Positions 17,253 through 26,294 are shown, counted from the first letter of the stretch. The stretch: 64,000 bases of DNA from Octadecabacter sp. B2R22 (GCF_018861045.1 NZ_JAHKQJ010000010.1:620001-684000), one strand, 5' to 3'. The notes: generated by a model not told the origin, from the sequence alone. Numbers and translations: made by a program.

Positions 17253-18896
17253 ATGTCTAATACTCGCCAGCGGTTTGGTTTACTTTCGACAGTCGCGGTT
17301 ACCGCGACACTTTTGATGGGAACGGCGAGCGCGCAGTCATTGCGCAGTGCGCAGCCTCCAGCAGAGTTGCCGCCATCGTCGTTTACGGCCAATCAATTCG
17401 TCGACAGCCGAGGCTGTGTTTTTGTACGCGCTGGCATTGGCGGCACGACGCAGTGGGTTCCGCGTGTGTCCCGTACGCGCGATCAACTTTGTGGGTTCCA
17501 GCCGTCGCTCTCTGGCGGAACAACAGTTGCCGCCGCGCCGGAACCAGTGCCCGCACCAACGCCAGAGCCAACGCAAGTTGCCAGCGCACCGGCACCGGCA
17601 CCTGCGCCGATCCCAACATCAGAACCTGCGCCTGTTGTGCAGGCTGCTGCTCCGGCGCCCGCGCCTGTCACACGTGTTACGCCAACCGTGACGAGCACAC
17701 CGCCGCGACCTGCCGTAATCGCAAGCCCGTCACCCCGCGTGATTACGGCTCCGGCTCCAACGCCGCAGCCACGTATCCTGACCAAAGCCGAGGCTTGCGC
17801 CGGCCTGACTGGCATCCAGCAAAACATGATCAGCCAGCGCACGGGTGAACCAATCGATTGCGGCGGCGCGCCTGCTGCTGCGCAGGTCGCATCTGTGGCG
17901 CCGAGTGTTCAGCAACCGGCAGCTCCAACACCTGCAACCCAAACGTCACGCCTTACGCGCCAGCAGGCCTGTGCGGACATGGCGGCCACGGGGCGCAGTT
18001 ATGTCAGTGCGGTAACTGGTTTGCCAATCACCTGCGCCCAAACGAGGACACCTGGTCAAGGTTTGACGCAATTGCGTGCTGATTTGGCCTTGCCACAGCA
18101 ACCCTATTCAAACCCGTTGGACGCAGCCCCGGGGTCGACGTTCGTGGGGATGACCCGTCCCGTTGCGACAGCGCGTGCAAACACACGGCCTTATTCTAAC
18201 CCACTCGATTCAGCACCGGGCTCGACCTTTGTCCCCGGTGTAAACACCCAGCTTTCATCGACTTGCGGGACAGAACTTGGCGGTCTTACGCCAGGCTGTA
18301 GTTCTGCGGTGCAAACGCCAACTGGTTCATCTCGTGCCACGACAACGCGTGCGGCGACGGTTACGCGGGCGCAGTCTTCGCAAGGGTTCCTGAATGGCAT
18401 TTTGGGCCGTACCCCGCCGCCATATTCCAACCCGACCACCGCTTACGCGCTTCCAAGCCCGACTGTTCCTGATGGCTATGAGCGTGTTTGGAGTGACGGT
18501 CGCTTGAACACCCAGCGTGGCATTCCAGTCAACCAGATGACGCGCAGCCCGTCCGATTACACCAACTATGCGCGCTACGCGCAGGCCCCTGTTGTGCAGC
18601 CGACGGCATCGGCCGCGACCACGACACGCGCCGTTGCACCACAACCGCAGCGCGCCGAGCAGATCAGCGGACACCGCTATGTGCAGGTCGGCACTTATGG
18701 CACACGCAACGAAGCACAGGCGATCGCACGGTCTTTGCGCTCACGCGGATTGCCAATGCGGGTTGGCGTGTTCAATCAGAATGGCCGCGAAATGCGCATC
18801 GTTCTGGCAGGTCCGTTCGCCAATGACAGCCAACTGCAAAACGCCCTAGGCACAACGCGCGGCGCGGGGTTCTCCAGCGCTTTCACTCGCCGCTAA
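17253..18896 (+). CDS. Secreted repeat-rich SPOR-domain protein
   Basis: A 547-residue exported protein with a signal peptide (about 1-28). An N-terminal RGCVFVRAG...WVPRVSR...CG module spans 48-82. A long Pro/Ala-rich linker follows (about 95-175). Two related Cys-flanked modules occupy 181-204 and 239-262 (ACA...TGxPIxC). Three PYSNP repeats follow, two as PYSNPLDxAPGSTFV (284-298, 313-327) and a short one at 390. A C-terminal SPOR domain (about 472-545) should bind denuded septal peptidoglycan. It is likely an envelope or division-site protein. It may be transcribed with upp or alone. Confidence 0.8.
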   Translation: MSNTRQRFGLLSTVAVTATLLMGTASAQSLRSAQPPAELPPSSFTANQFVDSRGCVFVRAGIGGTTQWVPRVSRTRDQLCGFQPSLSGGTTVAAAPEPVPAPTPEPTQVASAPAPAPAPIPTSEPAPVVQAAAPAPAPVTRVTPTVTSTPPRPAVIASPSPRVITAPAPTPQPRILTKAEACAGLTGIQQNMISQRTGEPIDCGGAPAAAQVASVAPSVQQPAAPTPATQTSRLTRQQACADMAATGRSYVSAVTGLPITCAQTRTPGQGLTQLRADLALPQQPYSNPLDAAPGSTFVGMTRPVATARANTRPYSNPLDSAPGSTFVPGVNTQLSSTCGTELGGLTPGCSSAVQTPTGSSRATTTRAATVTRAQSSQGFLNGILGRTPPPYSNPTTAYALPSPTVPDGYERVWSDGRLNTQRGIPVNQMTRSPSDYTNYARYAQAPVVQPTASAATTTRAVAPQPQRAEQISGHRYVQVGTYGTRNEAQAIARSLRSRGLPMRVGVFNQNGREMRIVLAGPFANDSQLQNALGTTRGAGFSSAFTRR

Positions 18897-18911
18897 TTCC
18901 CAGTTCTCCCG

Positions 18912-18948
18912 AGGAGGGGCCCCGCAATCGAGCGCGGGGTCTCTTCTT
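18912..18948 (+). terminator. Terminator after SPOR gene
   Basis: Arms 18912-18925 and 18934-18947 pair over 14 positions with four G-U wobbles (core CCCCGC/GCGGGG), loop of 8 bases. The right arm is U-rich. It sits 16 bases after the stop. Confidence 0.6.
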
Positions 18949-18960
18949 GTTCGGGGTGGG

Positions 18961-19980
18961 TTAGCCGCAAATCCCTTGCAAGCTAATCCACTCGGCATCG
19001 CTAAGGAGCGTCTCATCGCTGCGCCCTTGCATCGGGTCTGCTTCGATAAGGCCAAGAGTGCTTTCGCCAGTTACATCGAGACTATAGGCAAAGGGCGTGC
19101 TTGGGATCTGGGCAGCTTGGAACAAGGTCAACAATTCCGCGTCGTCCGCACGCGACGGAGGGTTGGTGAACAAGGTTTCCGCATACGTCTTTAGGGTTTC
19201 GCCATCGATCTCGCCTGTGGTCAGCAAGGTGAATGTCGTGCCGATGCCGCTTTCTTTCAAAAGCGCCGCAAGCGGGTCGACCGCGCGAGCTTGTGCCGTC
19301 GCTGCAAAAATATGTCCCGCCACGACCGCAGGGTCTTCTGTGTCTTCCACCAGATCGCGGTTCATCACGATCAGTCCGCCCGGCAGGTAGATCGCTGAGT
19401 CTGGACCAGAGGGCACCACAAGGGCTTGCCCACCGGCATCTTGCCCCAAAGCACGGGTATAAAGTTTCCCCATCGCCTGCGTGCCCAATGTACTGCGGCA
19501 GGTTTGCCCCGTGACGCGTTGAATATGGCCCAACAAGGTCGCGCCAATTTGGCTGCGCTGCACGGGTGGGACAACGCTTTGTGCTTGTCGGATCAATGCA
19601 TCTGGCAACCAAAATATCGCCAACGCCCCAAGTCCACAGGCGGTCATCAGCAGGCCGACGCTGCGCACCCGCCCCGGTCTGCTGCGGCGTTTCTTGACAG
19701 TGGTGCGGACCTTTTCCATGGCGTCGATCATAAAATCGTCACTGATTTCCAAGGTTTCTGTCGCGTCAATTGCTGGTGTGAACAATGCGGGTCGTTCACC
19801 TGCATTCAGCCGTTCAACTGCGGGAAGGGACCAATGGGTCAGAGCGCGACCGGCATTGTCAGAAATAATGACTGTGGCCTTGCCGAAGGACACAGTCACC
19901 TCGCGGCGTTGCGCATCGGGGTCAGGACGCCAAAGTCCGCCGCTTTCTAGCCGTTCAAAATCCGTTAATGCCGTTGTCAT
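18961..19980 (-). CDS. Membrane protein with degenerate M48 peptidase-like domain
   Basis: A 339-residue protein: cytosolic N-terminus (about 1-100), a basic stretch (KKRRSRPGR), one membrane helix (107-128) and a periplasmic-type C-terminal domain. Around 194-235 it resembles M48 metallopeptidases (DSAIYLPGGLIVMNRDLVED then DPAVVAGHIFAATAQA), but the HExxH motif reads HIFAA, so the catalytic Glu and second zinc His are missing. If the resemblance is real it is a pseudoenzyme. The alternative is an unrelated conserved protein. It converges on the SPOR gene. Confidence 0.6.
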   Translation of the reverse strand: MTTALTDFERLESGGLWRPDPDAQRREVTVSFGKATVIISDNAGRALTHWSLPAVERLNAGERPALFTPAIDATETLEISDDFMIDAMEKVRTTVKKRRSRPGRVRSVGLLMTACGLGALAIFWLPDALIRQAQSVVPPVQRSQIGATLLGHIQRVTGQTCRSTLGTQAMGKLYTRALGQDAGGQALVVPSGPDSAIYLPGGLIVMNRDLVEDTEDPAVVAGHIFAATAQARAVDPLAALLKESGIGTTFTLLTTGEIDGETLKTYAETLFTNPPSRADDAELLTLFQAAQIPSTPFAYSLDVTGESTLGLIEADPMQGRSDETLLSDAEWISLQGICG

Positions 19981-20110
19981 CTTGGGGCCTGCTCTGCCTC
20001 CGCTTTGCGCAATTCTAACGCGAAGCTGGATAAATTAATAGCCGTTTATGGACCATCAAGTGACGTTGATTGTTTCTGAGATCGGTCGAACCTGTGCTAA
20101 AGTGTCGCAG

Positions 20111-20128
20111 GCGCACGAGGAGGTGCGC
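20111..20128 (+). promoter_or_regulatory. Hairpin presenting a Shine-Dalgarno loop in the BCCT leader
   Basis: Arms GCGCAC and GTGCGC enclose the loop GAGGAG, a perfect ribosome-binding sequence, 5 bases before an in-frame ATG at 20134. A second hairpin follows at 20139-20154. Confidence 0.4.
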
Positions 20129-20138
20129 TTGCAATGAA

Positions 20139-20154
20139 CGGGCGAAATCGCCCG
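20139..20154 (+). repeat. Second leader hairpin before BCCT start
   Basis: Arms CGGGCG and CGCCCG enclose AAAT. It lies between two in-frame ATG codons (20134 and 20170). Confidence 0.4.
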
Positions 20155-20169
20155 AAAGAGAGGGACAAA

Positions 20170-21984
20170 ATGGCACCTAAGGCACCATTCACGGATCTTG
20201 AGATCCCCAAACAGGACGGGGGATTTTATCATGGATACAGTCTTCCGATCGCACTGATATCAAAAGGCCTTATGGTCGCGCTTGTGCTCTGGGCGTTGTT
20301 CTGGCCAGTGACAGCTGGCAATACGCTCGACAGTTGGAACTGGTCGCTGCTGCTCGGATTTAACACATTCTACATCATTTCAGTTGGTGCGTTTGCCTTC
20401 TTTCTAATCATTTTGGCGATATTGCCGATTGGTAAAAAGAAACTCGGGGCACCGGGCGAAGCCCCCGAGTTCTCCAACTTCTCGTGGTTTTCGATGATGT
20501 TTGGCGCTGGTTTGGGTGTCGGTTTGATGGTCTTCGCGACCGCCGAACCCTTGGGCCTGTGGGGGTCAAATCCACTGACAGTATCGGGAGAGGTTACTGC
20601 TAATTCACCGGAAGCAGTGCAAAGTGCGTATCGTTACACCTTTTTGCATTACGGTTTGCACGCATGGGCGATCTACGTGGTGACTGGACTGTCGTTGGCC
20701 TACTACGCTTATACGCGTGACATGCCGCTAACGATCCGATCTGCGCTGACGCCGCTCTTGGGCCGTGCAGCGAATGGGTTCATCGGCCATGTCGTTGATG
20801 TGCTTGGGGTTGTTGCAACGATCCTTGGTGTTTCTGTCACCATTGGGTTTGGCGTTAGCCAATTTATCGACGGGGTTTACGCGGTCACCGGAATGGAATG
20901 GCTGATGGGGCCCGCTGAAGGTGATACGCCGCCAGCGCCATCTACCGTTGGCCTTTTGGCAGGTCTTCTTGTCATCATGTTTCTGTCGATCTTGTCGGCG
21001 GTTTCAGGTGTTGGACGAGGCATCAAATACCTGTCCAACCTCAACCTTGTGTTGTCTGTCATCCTGCTTTTGACATTTGTGATCTTCGGGTCGTTCATGT
21101 TTGCGATGACGACGTATGGAACGGCGCTGGTGGACTATATCCTGAACTTCTTCAGTTTGTCGTTTGGCGCGGCGGGAGCCTTGTCGGCCGATGCATACGC
21201 AGCAGCACTTCCAGCCGAGGCCGCAGGCCAAGCCGAAGCGTTATTTGGTGGCGCAACCAATGCATGGGGATCGTTCGACGGGTTCGTTGGCGGCCTCGAA
21301 GGAGAGGCCGCAGCGCTTCCACCTGAAACCTTGGCCGCTGCCTATGACGCGGGCAATCAGGGTCGTCAGTTCGGGTGGCAGTCTGGTTGGACAACGTTCT
21401 ACTGGGCGTGGTGGATTGCGTTTTCGCCATTCGTCGGCTTGTTCCTTGCGCGGATTTCACGCGGTCGCACTGTGCGTGAATTCATCCTTGGCTGTGTGAT
21501 TGCACCGTCTTTGGTGTGTTTCGCTTGGATGACCATATTGGGTGGCACGGCCATCGATCTGGAACTGGCAGGTGCCGCAGAAGGTGCGATCATCGGGGCG
21601 TCCAACACGAACAAATTGTTTGTTACGCTTAGCTACATGATCTCTGGCGGGTTCCTGACGGCTATCACCATCATGTGTGTGGTTCTGATTATGACCTTCC
21701 TCGTGACCTCGGCGGACTCGGGCATCCTCGTGATGAACACGATCATGTCTGGTGGCGAACAAGAGACGGGCATCAAGCACCGTATCATCTGGGGCATCAT
21801 CCTGACCTTGGTGATTGGTTCACTGTTGGTCGCGGGTGGGCTCAGTACCACAGGCAATCCGTTCGATGCGCTTCAAGATGCGATGATCATCGGGGCGCTG
21901 CCCTTTACGATTGTCATGGTCTTGATGGTGATCGCTCTGATTAAGGCGATGTACAACGATACGCGCCGTGCCAAAGCCGACTAA
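20170..21984 (+). CDS. BCCT-family transporter (betaine/choline/DMSP-type)
   Basis: A 604-residue secondary transporter with about 12 membrane helices. The family core is clear: WSMMFGAGLGVGLMVF-type segment early and the YWAWWIAFSPFVGLFLARISRGRTV block, which lines the substrate site. BCCT proteins import quaternary ammonium or sulfonium osmolytes such as betaine, choline, carnitine or DMSP; the substrate cannot be fixed here. An inserted loop of about 70 residues rich in Ala and Glu lies near residues 345-410. Two starts are possible (20134 or 20170); the latter follows AGAGGGAC. A 2OG-Fe oxygenase gene follows. Confidence 0.93.
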   Translation: MAPKAPFTDLEIPKQDGGFYHGYSLPIALISKGLMVALVLWALFWPVTAGNTLDSWNWSLLLGFNTFYIISVGAFAFFLIILAILPIGKKKLGAPGEAPEFSNFSWFSMMFGAGLGVGLMVFATAEPLGLWGSNPLTVSGEVTANSPEAVQSAYRYTFLHYGLHAWAIYVVTGLSLAYYAYTRDMPLTIRSALTPLLGRAANGFIGHVVDVLGVVATILGVSVTIGFGVSQFIDGVYAVTGMEWLMGPAEGDTPPAPSTVGLLAGLLVIMFLSILSAVSGVGRGIKYLSNLNLVLSVILLLTFVIFGSFMFAMTTYGTALVDYILNFFSLSFGAAGALSADAYAAALPAEAAGQAEALFGGATNAWGSFDGFVGGLEGEAAALPPETLAAAYDAGNQGRQFGWQSGWTTFYWAWWIAFSPFVGLFLARISRGRTVREFILGCVIAPSLVCFAWMTILGGTAIDLELAGAAEGAIIGASNTNKLFVTLSYMISGGFLTAITIMCVVLIMTFLVTSADSGILVMNTIMSGGEQETGIKHRIIWGIILTLVIGSLLVAGGLSTTGNPFDALQDAMIIGALPFTIVMVLMVIALIKAMYNDTRRAKAD

Positions 21985-21997
21985 CGGCTAAGAGACG

Positions 21998-22034
21998 AAG
22001 TTGGGCGCCGCATTTTCTATGCGCCGCCCAACTT
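21998..22034 (+). terminator. Long hairpin after BCCT gene
   Basis: A 16-position stem (AAGTTGGGCG, one C-C mismatch, CGCAT) with loop TTTCT. No T-run follows, so it may stabilise the 3' end or attenuate read-through into the oxygenase gene rather than terminate fully. Confidence 0.5.
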
Positions 22035-22087
22035 GCATCCACCGCACTGCGGAGTCATGGTCCGAAGACACAGCCTAAGGACCTCCC

Positions 22088-22864
22088 ATGCAGCTTTCAG
22101 ATATCGTCGACCTTGCGCGCTACCCATTGGACGAGGCTTTTGGCGCAAGCTGTACAGCCACTCTGGACCGCGATGGTGTGTTGGTCTTGCCTGACTTTAT
22201 TCAAGCCGACGCTTTGAAACTGCTGCAGGACGAAAGCCGCGCAGGACAAAAGGACGCCTATTTCTGTGCGCAAGATCACTCGGTCTACCTGACCCCACCC
22301 AATAGCGACTTTGCGCCCGATCACCCTGCGAACCTGCAGGTCGTGTCGTCAAAAGGCTGTATTTGCGACGATAGGGTTGCCGCGCAGTCCCCGCTGCGGT
22401 TGCTTTACGATCACGACAGCTTTCGCGATTTTGTGAAACGCACGACCGGCCAGCCGGAACTTCACGCCTACGCCGACCCGTTGTCCTCGATCAACATTCA
22501 CTACGCCAAACGCGGCCAAGAACTCGGCTGGCATTTCGACAACTCGTCGTTCGCCATCACCCTGCTGATTGAAAAGCCCGACGCCGGAAGCCGCTTTGAA
22601 TACATTAAAGATCTGCGCGATGCGGATGCAGGTGATATGAACTACGACGCTGTGGGCGATCTTCTCGCTGGCCGCACGCAGCCAGACGTGCTGGAGATGG
22701 ACCCCGGTGCGCTTGTGCTGTTTCGCGGCCGCAACTCCATCCACCGTGTGTCACCAAACGAAAGCGACAAAACCCGCATGCTGGCCGTATTGGCTTACAA
22801 CGACACCGCAGGTGTCGAGCTGTCAGAAAGTGCGCGCATGACGTTTTACGGGCGCTTGGCCTAA
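22088..22864 (+). CDS. 2-oxoglutarate/Fe(II)-dependent oxygenase family protein
   Basis: A 258-residue protein with the facial triad of Fe(II)/2OG oxygenases: HFD (His149, Asp151) in GWHFDNSSFAITLL, distal His219 in NSIHRVSP, and Arg230 as the likely 2OG-binding arginine. The SSINIHYAKRGQELGWHFD stretch resembles the HalD/ArpA-like group. Such enzymes hydroxylate or halogenate small molecules; no substrate is evident. It follows the BCCT transporter gene with a hairpin between, so it may act on the imported solute. Start follows AAGGACCTCCC. Confidence 0.75.
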   Translation: MQLSDIVDLARYPLDEAFGASCTATLDRDGVLVLPDFIQADALKLLQDESRAGQKDAYFCAQDHSVYLTPPNSDFAPDHPANLQVVSSKGCICDDRVAAQSPLRLLYDHDSFRDFVKRTTGQPELHAYADPLSSINIHYAKRGQELGWHFDNSSFAITLLIEKPDAGSRFEYIKDLRDADAGDMNYDAVGDLLAGRTQPDVLEMDPGALVLFRGRNSIHRVSPNESDKTRMLAVLAYNDTAGVELSESARMTFYGRLA

Positions 22865-22869
22865 CCGCG

Positions 22870-24489
22870 TTACTTGAACGTTTTCCGCAGCTCGAACTTC
22901 TGAATTTTGCCGGTCGATGTCTTGGGCAACTCGCCAAACACCACCTTCTTGGGGCATTTGAACCCTGCCAAACGTTCGCGGGTAAAGGCAATTAGGGTCG
23001 CCTCGTCGCTTGCGTGGCCTTCTTTGAGTTCCACAAAGGCACAAGGCACTTCGCCCCATTTGTCATCCGGCATAGCGACCACAGCGCAAAGCATCACGTC
23101 AGGATGCCCCATCAAAGCGCCCTCAACCTCAACAGAGGAGATGTTCTCGCCGCCCGAGATGATGATATCCTTAGCGCGATCCGAGATTTGCATCCAACCG
23201 TCGGGGTGCTGCACGGCAATATCCTCAGAGTGAAAATAACCACCCTTAAACGCTTTGGCCGTGGCTTTGGGGTTTTTGAGGTATCCCTTCATCACCGAAT
23301 TACCACGGATCATGATCTGGCCTTGGGTCGCCCCGTCCATCGGCACTTGCTGCATGTCGTCATCCAGAACGGTGATGTCTTCCATTTGGGGCAGGGCGAC
23401 GCCTTGGCGCGCTTTGATTGCCGCCTGTTCGTCCTCAGGCAAAGCATCCCAGTCTTCGTTCCAAAGGCATTCGGTGACGTGGCCGTAGGTTTCGGTAAGC
23501 CCGTACACCTGCTGCACGTTGAAGCCGAGCTTCCCAATGGCATCCAGTGTCGACGGGGCAGGTGGGGCGCCAGCGGTGAAGACCTCGACCGTGTGGTCGA
23601 ACGGGCGCACGTCTTCGGGTTTGGCGTTCACCAAAAGGTTCAACACAATGGGCGCGCCGCCGAAATGAGTGATCCCTTCATCCGCAATCGCATCATAGAT
23701 CGCGGCAGCCGTAACATCGCGGCAACACACAACAGTGCCGCCGATCATCGGCATCATCCACGTGTGGTTCCAGCCGTTGCAGTGAAACAACGGCACGATG
23801 GTCAAATAACGCGGATGCAAGGTCATGCGCCACGTGATCGGCGTCCCCGTTGTCATCAAGTACGCGCCACGGTGATGGCACACCACGCCCTTTGGGCGAC
23901 CCGTCGTGCCGCTGGTGTAGTTCAGTGAAATGCTTTCCCACTCATCCTCTGGCATCATCCATTGGAAATTCGGGTCACCAGCATCAAGGAATGTCTCGTA
24001 ATCGATCTGCTCACCGATCTCTGGCACGCCAGCGACGGGGTCGGGGACTTCGACGACCAAGGGTGCTTCGCCCTCCATCTGCTCAATCGCCTGCATGCAG
24101 ACCGGAAGGAACTGGCTGTCACACAGAACCACCTTGGCTTCGCCGTGATCAAAAATGTAGGCGATGGTGTCGACGTCCAGCCGGATGTTGATGGTGTTTA
24201 GAACCGCGCCGCAGGCAGGCACACCAAAATGCGCTTCGGCTTGGGCGGGGATATTGGGGAGCAGAGTCGCTACCACATCACCGGGTTGAACGCCGGCCAT
24301 CGAGAGGGCGGATGCCAGCTGGCTAACACGGGCATGATATTGGGCGTAAGTCCGGCGGATGTCGCCGTAGACCAATGCCTCATGGTCTGTGAAAACCTTA
24401 GCCGCACGTGCCAAATGGCTTAGCGGTGTTAGCGGCACATAATTGGCGGCACATTTGTCCAGCCCTGTTTCGTCTCTCATCCATCCCAT
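22870..24489 (-). CDS. Acyl-CoA ligase, DmdB-like
   Basis: A 539-residue AMP-forming ligase with YTSGTTGRPKGVVCHHRGAY (ATP-binding) and KTSTGKIQKF with the C-terminal catalytic lysine. Length and the N-terminal YVPLTPLSHLARAA match the medium-chain or 3-methylmercaptopropionate (DmdB-type) ligases of roseobacters. Together with a DmdC-like dehydrogenase elsewhere in the window it could serve DMSP demethylation, but ordinary fatty acids are equally possible. The ATG at 24489 follows GGGAGGAACAGCGA; the extension to 24609 is rejected. It converges on the oxygenase with 5 bases between stops. Confidence 0.88.
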   Translation of the reverse strand: MGWMRDETGLDKCAANYVPLTPLSHLARAAKVFTDHEALVYGDIRRTYAQYHARVSQLASALSMAGVQPGDVVATLLPNIPAQAEAHFGVPACGAVLNTINIRLDVDTIAYIFDHGEAKVVLCDSQFLPVCMQAIEQMEGEAPLVVEVPDPVAGVPEIGEQIDYETFLDAGDPNFQWMMPEDEWESISLNYTSGTTGRPKGVVCHHRGAYLMTTGTPITWRMTLHPRYLTIVPLFHCNGWNHTWMMPMIGGTVVCCRDVTAAAIYDAIADEGITHFGGAPIVLNLLVNAKPEDVRPFDHTVEVFTAGAPPAPSTLDAIGKLGFNVQQVYGLTETYGHVTECLWNEDWDALPEDEQAAIKARQGVALPQMEDITVLDDDMQQVPMDGATQGQIMIRGNSVMKGYLKNPKATAKAFKGGYFHSEDIAVQHPDGWMQISDRAKDIIISGGENISSVEVEGALMGHPDVMLCAVVAMPDDKWGEVPCAFVELKEGHASDEATLIAFTRERLAGFKCPKKVVFGELPKTSTGKIQKFELRKTFK

Positions 24490-24629
24490 TCGCTGTTCCT
24501 CCCAGACGCGATAGACCACCAGAATGTCGCAGTTTTTTGGAATGATAAACTCCCAATGCGGCGTATTGGTCGTTTTTAGACGGGCAGGGGGCAACCGTTT
24601 TCGGGACAAGGCCCCAAAGGACCCCTTTG

Positions 24630-25529
24630 ATGCAAACCATCCAACCGAAATTGTCGATGATCTGCACGTTGTGCGGAATGTTTGTGTTGGGGGTTACGGA
24701 CAACCTTGTACCATTGATCTCGCAGATCAGCAGCCTGTGGCTATTTCAACTCGCGCGGTCGGCTGCCGTCGTGCCGATGTTGATCGTTCTGACACTGCTG
24801 GGCCTTGGGACACTGCGCGCAAACCGACCGCGCTGGGTGCTGGCGCGTAATTTTTTCACGGGCAGTGCGTTGCTCATCTATTTCGGCTGTCTTGCTATAC
24901 TTCCGATTGGCGTTGTTGTGGCGGGGATGTTCACGGCTCCGATCTTTGTTTTGCTTCTGTCAGTTCTATTTCGTGGCGAGAAAGTTGGCATTTGGCGTTG
25001 GGCATCGGTTGCCGTCGGCTTTGTTGGGGCTGTTATGGTCGTTTGGCCAGAGGATGGGGCACTCACGGCGCTGTCCTTCGTGCCCATCATTGCAGGGGTG
25101 TTCTACGCCATTGGCGCAGTCGGCACGCGGGACTGGTGCGAAGGCGAAAGCGTGTTGGTCATGACTCTGGCCTATTTCGCAATTCTAGGCATCTACGGAG
25201 CGATTGGAATGATCGCGCTGACCCTTTGGCCTTTGGACCTACCACAAGACGGTGTTGGCTGGTTGTATCTGGGCTGGGTGCCCATGACACCCACGGTGGT
25301 CTGGGTTACAGTGGCGCAAGCAGTGGGCAGCTTGATTGGTGTTGGCCTGCTGACCCGTGGCTATCAACTGGGCGAGGCCTCTTACGTGGCGATCAATGAA
25401 TATTCTCTGATTGTTTTTTCAGCGTCGTTTGCCTGGCTCATCTGGGATCAAACGGTTGGTGTGGTTGCGCTGTTTGGGATGGCGTTGATTATTCTCTCCG
25501 GTTCGATCATCGCCGTGAGGTCGAAATGA
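24630..25529 (+). CDS. DMT-superfamily (EamA) exporter
   Basis: A 299-residue protein with about ten membrane helices in two EamA repeats, typical of the drug/metabolite transporter superfamily; substrates range from amino acids to metabolites and are not predictable. Start follows AAAGGACC. It overlaps the downstream sulfotransferase by 4 bases (ATGA), so the two are co-expressed. That pairing hints at handling of a sulfated or modified metabolite, which is speculation. Confidence 0.85.
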   Translation: MQTIQPKLSMICTLCGMFVLGVTDNLVPLISQISSLWLFQLARSAAVVPMLIVLTLLGLGTLRANRPRWVLARNFFTGSALLIYFGCLAILPIGVVVAGMFTAPIFVLLLSVLFRGEKVGIWRWASVAVGFVGAVMVVWPEDGALTALSFVPIIAGVFYAIGAVGTRDWCEGESVLVMTLAYFAILGIYGAIGMIALTLWPLDLPQDGVGWLYLGWVPMTPTVVWVTVAQAVGSLIGVGLLTRGYQLGEASYVAINEYSLIVFSASFAWLIWDQTVGVVALFGMALIILSGSIIAVRSK

Positions 25530-26191
25530 TAATCTCTCGCGGTCGCGGATATATCTTTGTGCACATTCCAAAGACAGGCGGCACGGCAATGGCACTGGCG
25601 TTGGAAGGCCGAGCCAAAGCCGACGACATTATGATCGGCGATACGCCAAAAGCCGTGAAGCGTCGCGGAAAGGTAAAGGGTGTTCAAACTGCAGGGCGGC
25701 TTTGGAAACATTCCACGCTCGCGGATGCCGAGGGCCTGATCAGTCGTGACGATATGAAAGACCTGTTTACCTTTACGCTGGTGCGCAACCCGTGGGACCG
25801 CATGGTCAGTTATTACCACTGGCTGCAAACCCAGACCTTCGACCATCCCGCCGTGACTTTGGCTAAAGCCAAAGGGTTTTCGGGCTTTCTAAATGCGCCA
25901 CTGACACAGGCCACATTCCGCAAGTCGCCCTATGCGTCCTATATGACGGATGGCGCCGGGGTCGAACATGCGGATCTTTATATCCGGCTGGAAAACCTGA
26001 AACAGGACAGTGCGCCACTGATCGACCTTCTGGGGTTTGATCTTGAGATTCCAATCGCCAATGCCAGCGCACGTCCACGCGATTGGCGCGGTTTCTATAC
26101 AGAATCAGATGCGGAACGTCTGGCGGACCTGTGTTCTCAGGACATCAAACTTCACGGCTATTCCTTCGATCCTGAGGGAACCTGCGGCTAA
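25526..26191 (+). CDS. Sulfotransferase-family protein
   Basis: A 221-residue PAPS-dependent-type sulfotransferase. The 5'-phosphosulfate loop is seen as FVHIPKTGGTAM (residues about 10-21) and the 3'-phosphate site as LVRNPWDRMVSYYHW. There is no signal peptide, so it is cytosolic. Family members sulfate carbohydrates, lipids or small molecules. Translationally coupled to the DMT exporter upstream. Confidence 0.85.
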   Translation: MIISRGRGYIFVHIPKTGGTAMALALEGRAKADDIMIGDTPKAVKRRGKVKGVQTAGRLWKHSTLADAEGLISRDDMKDLFTFTLVRNPWDRMVSYYHWLQTQTFDHPAVTLAKAKGFSGFLNAPLTQATFRKSPYASYMTDGAGVEHADLYIRLENLKQDSAPLIDLLGFDLEIPIANASARPRDWRGFYTESDAERLADLCSQDIKLHGYSFDPEGTCG

Positions 26192-26209
26192 TTGTTTCCG
26201 GTTTTCTGG

Positions 26210-26225
26210 TTAATCAATCGTTAAC
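26210..26225. promoter_or_regulatory. Full CtrA-type box
   Basis: TTAATCAATCGTTAAC is an exact TTAA-N7-TTAAC, the CtrA consensus of alphaproteobacteria. It is embedded in a 10-bp perfect inverted repeat (TTCTGGTTAA and TTAACCAGAA, 26204-26230). It lies 155 bases before the Hint gene and 19 bases after the sulfotransferase stop. Confidence 0.5.
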
Positions 26226-26278
26226 CAGAACATTTCCCGCAGATCTTATTCAATGCCCCAAACATGCCCTTTTCTGAG

Positions 26279-26294
26279 CCAAGGTCCGCCTTGG
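26279..26294. repeat. Inverted repeat upstream of Hint gene
   Basis: CCAAGG-TCCG-CCTTGG, overlapped by a second repeat TTGGG-AATCAA-CCCAA to 26306. It could be a leader hairpin or operator. Confidence 0.35.
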
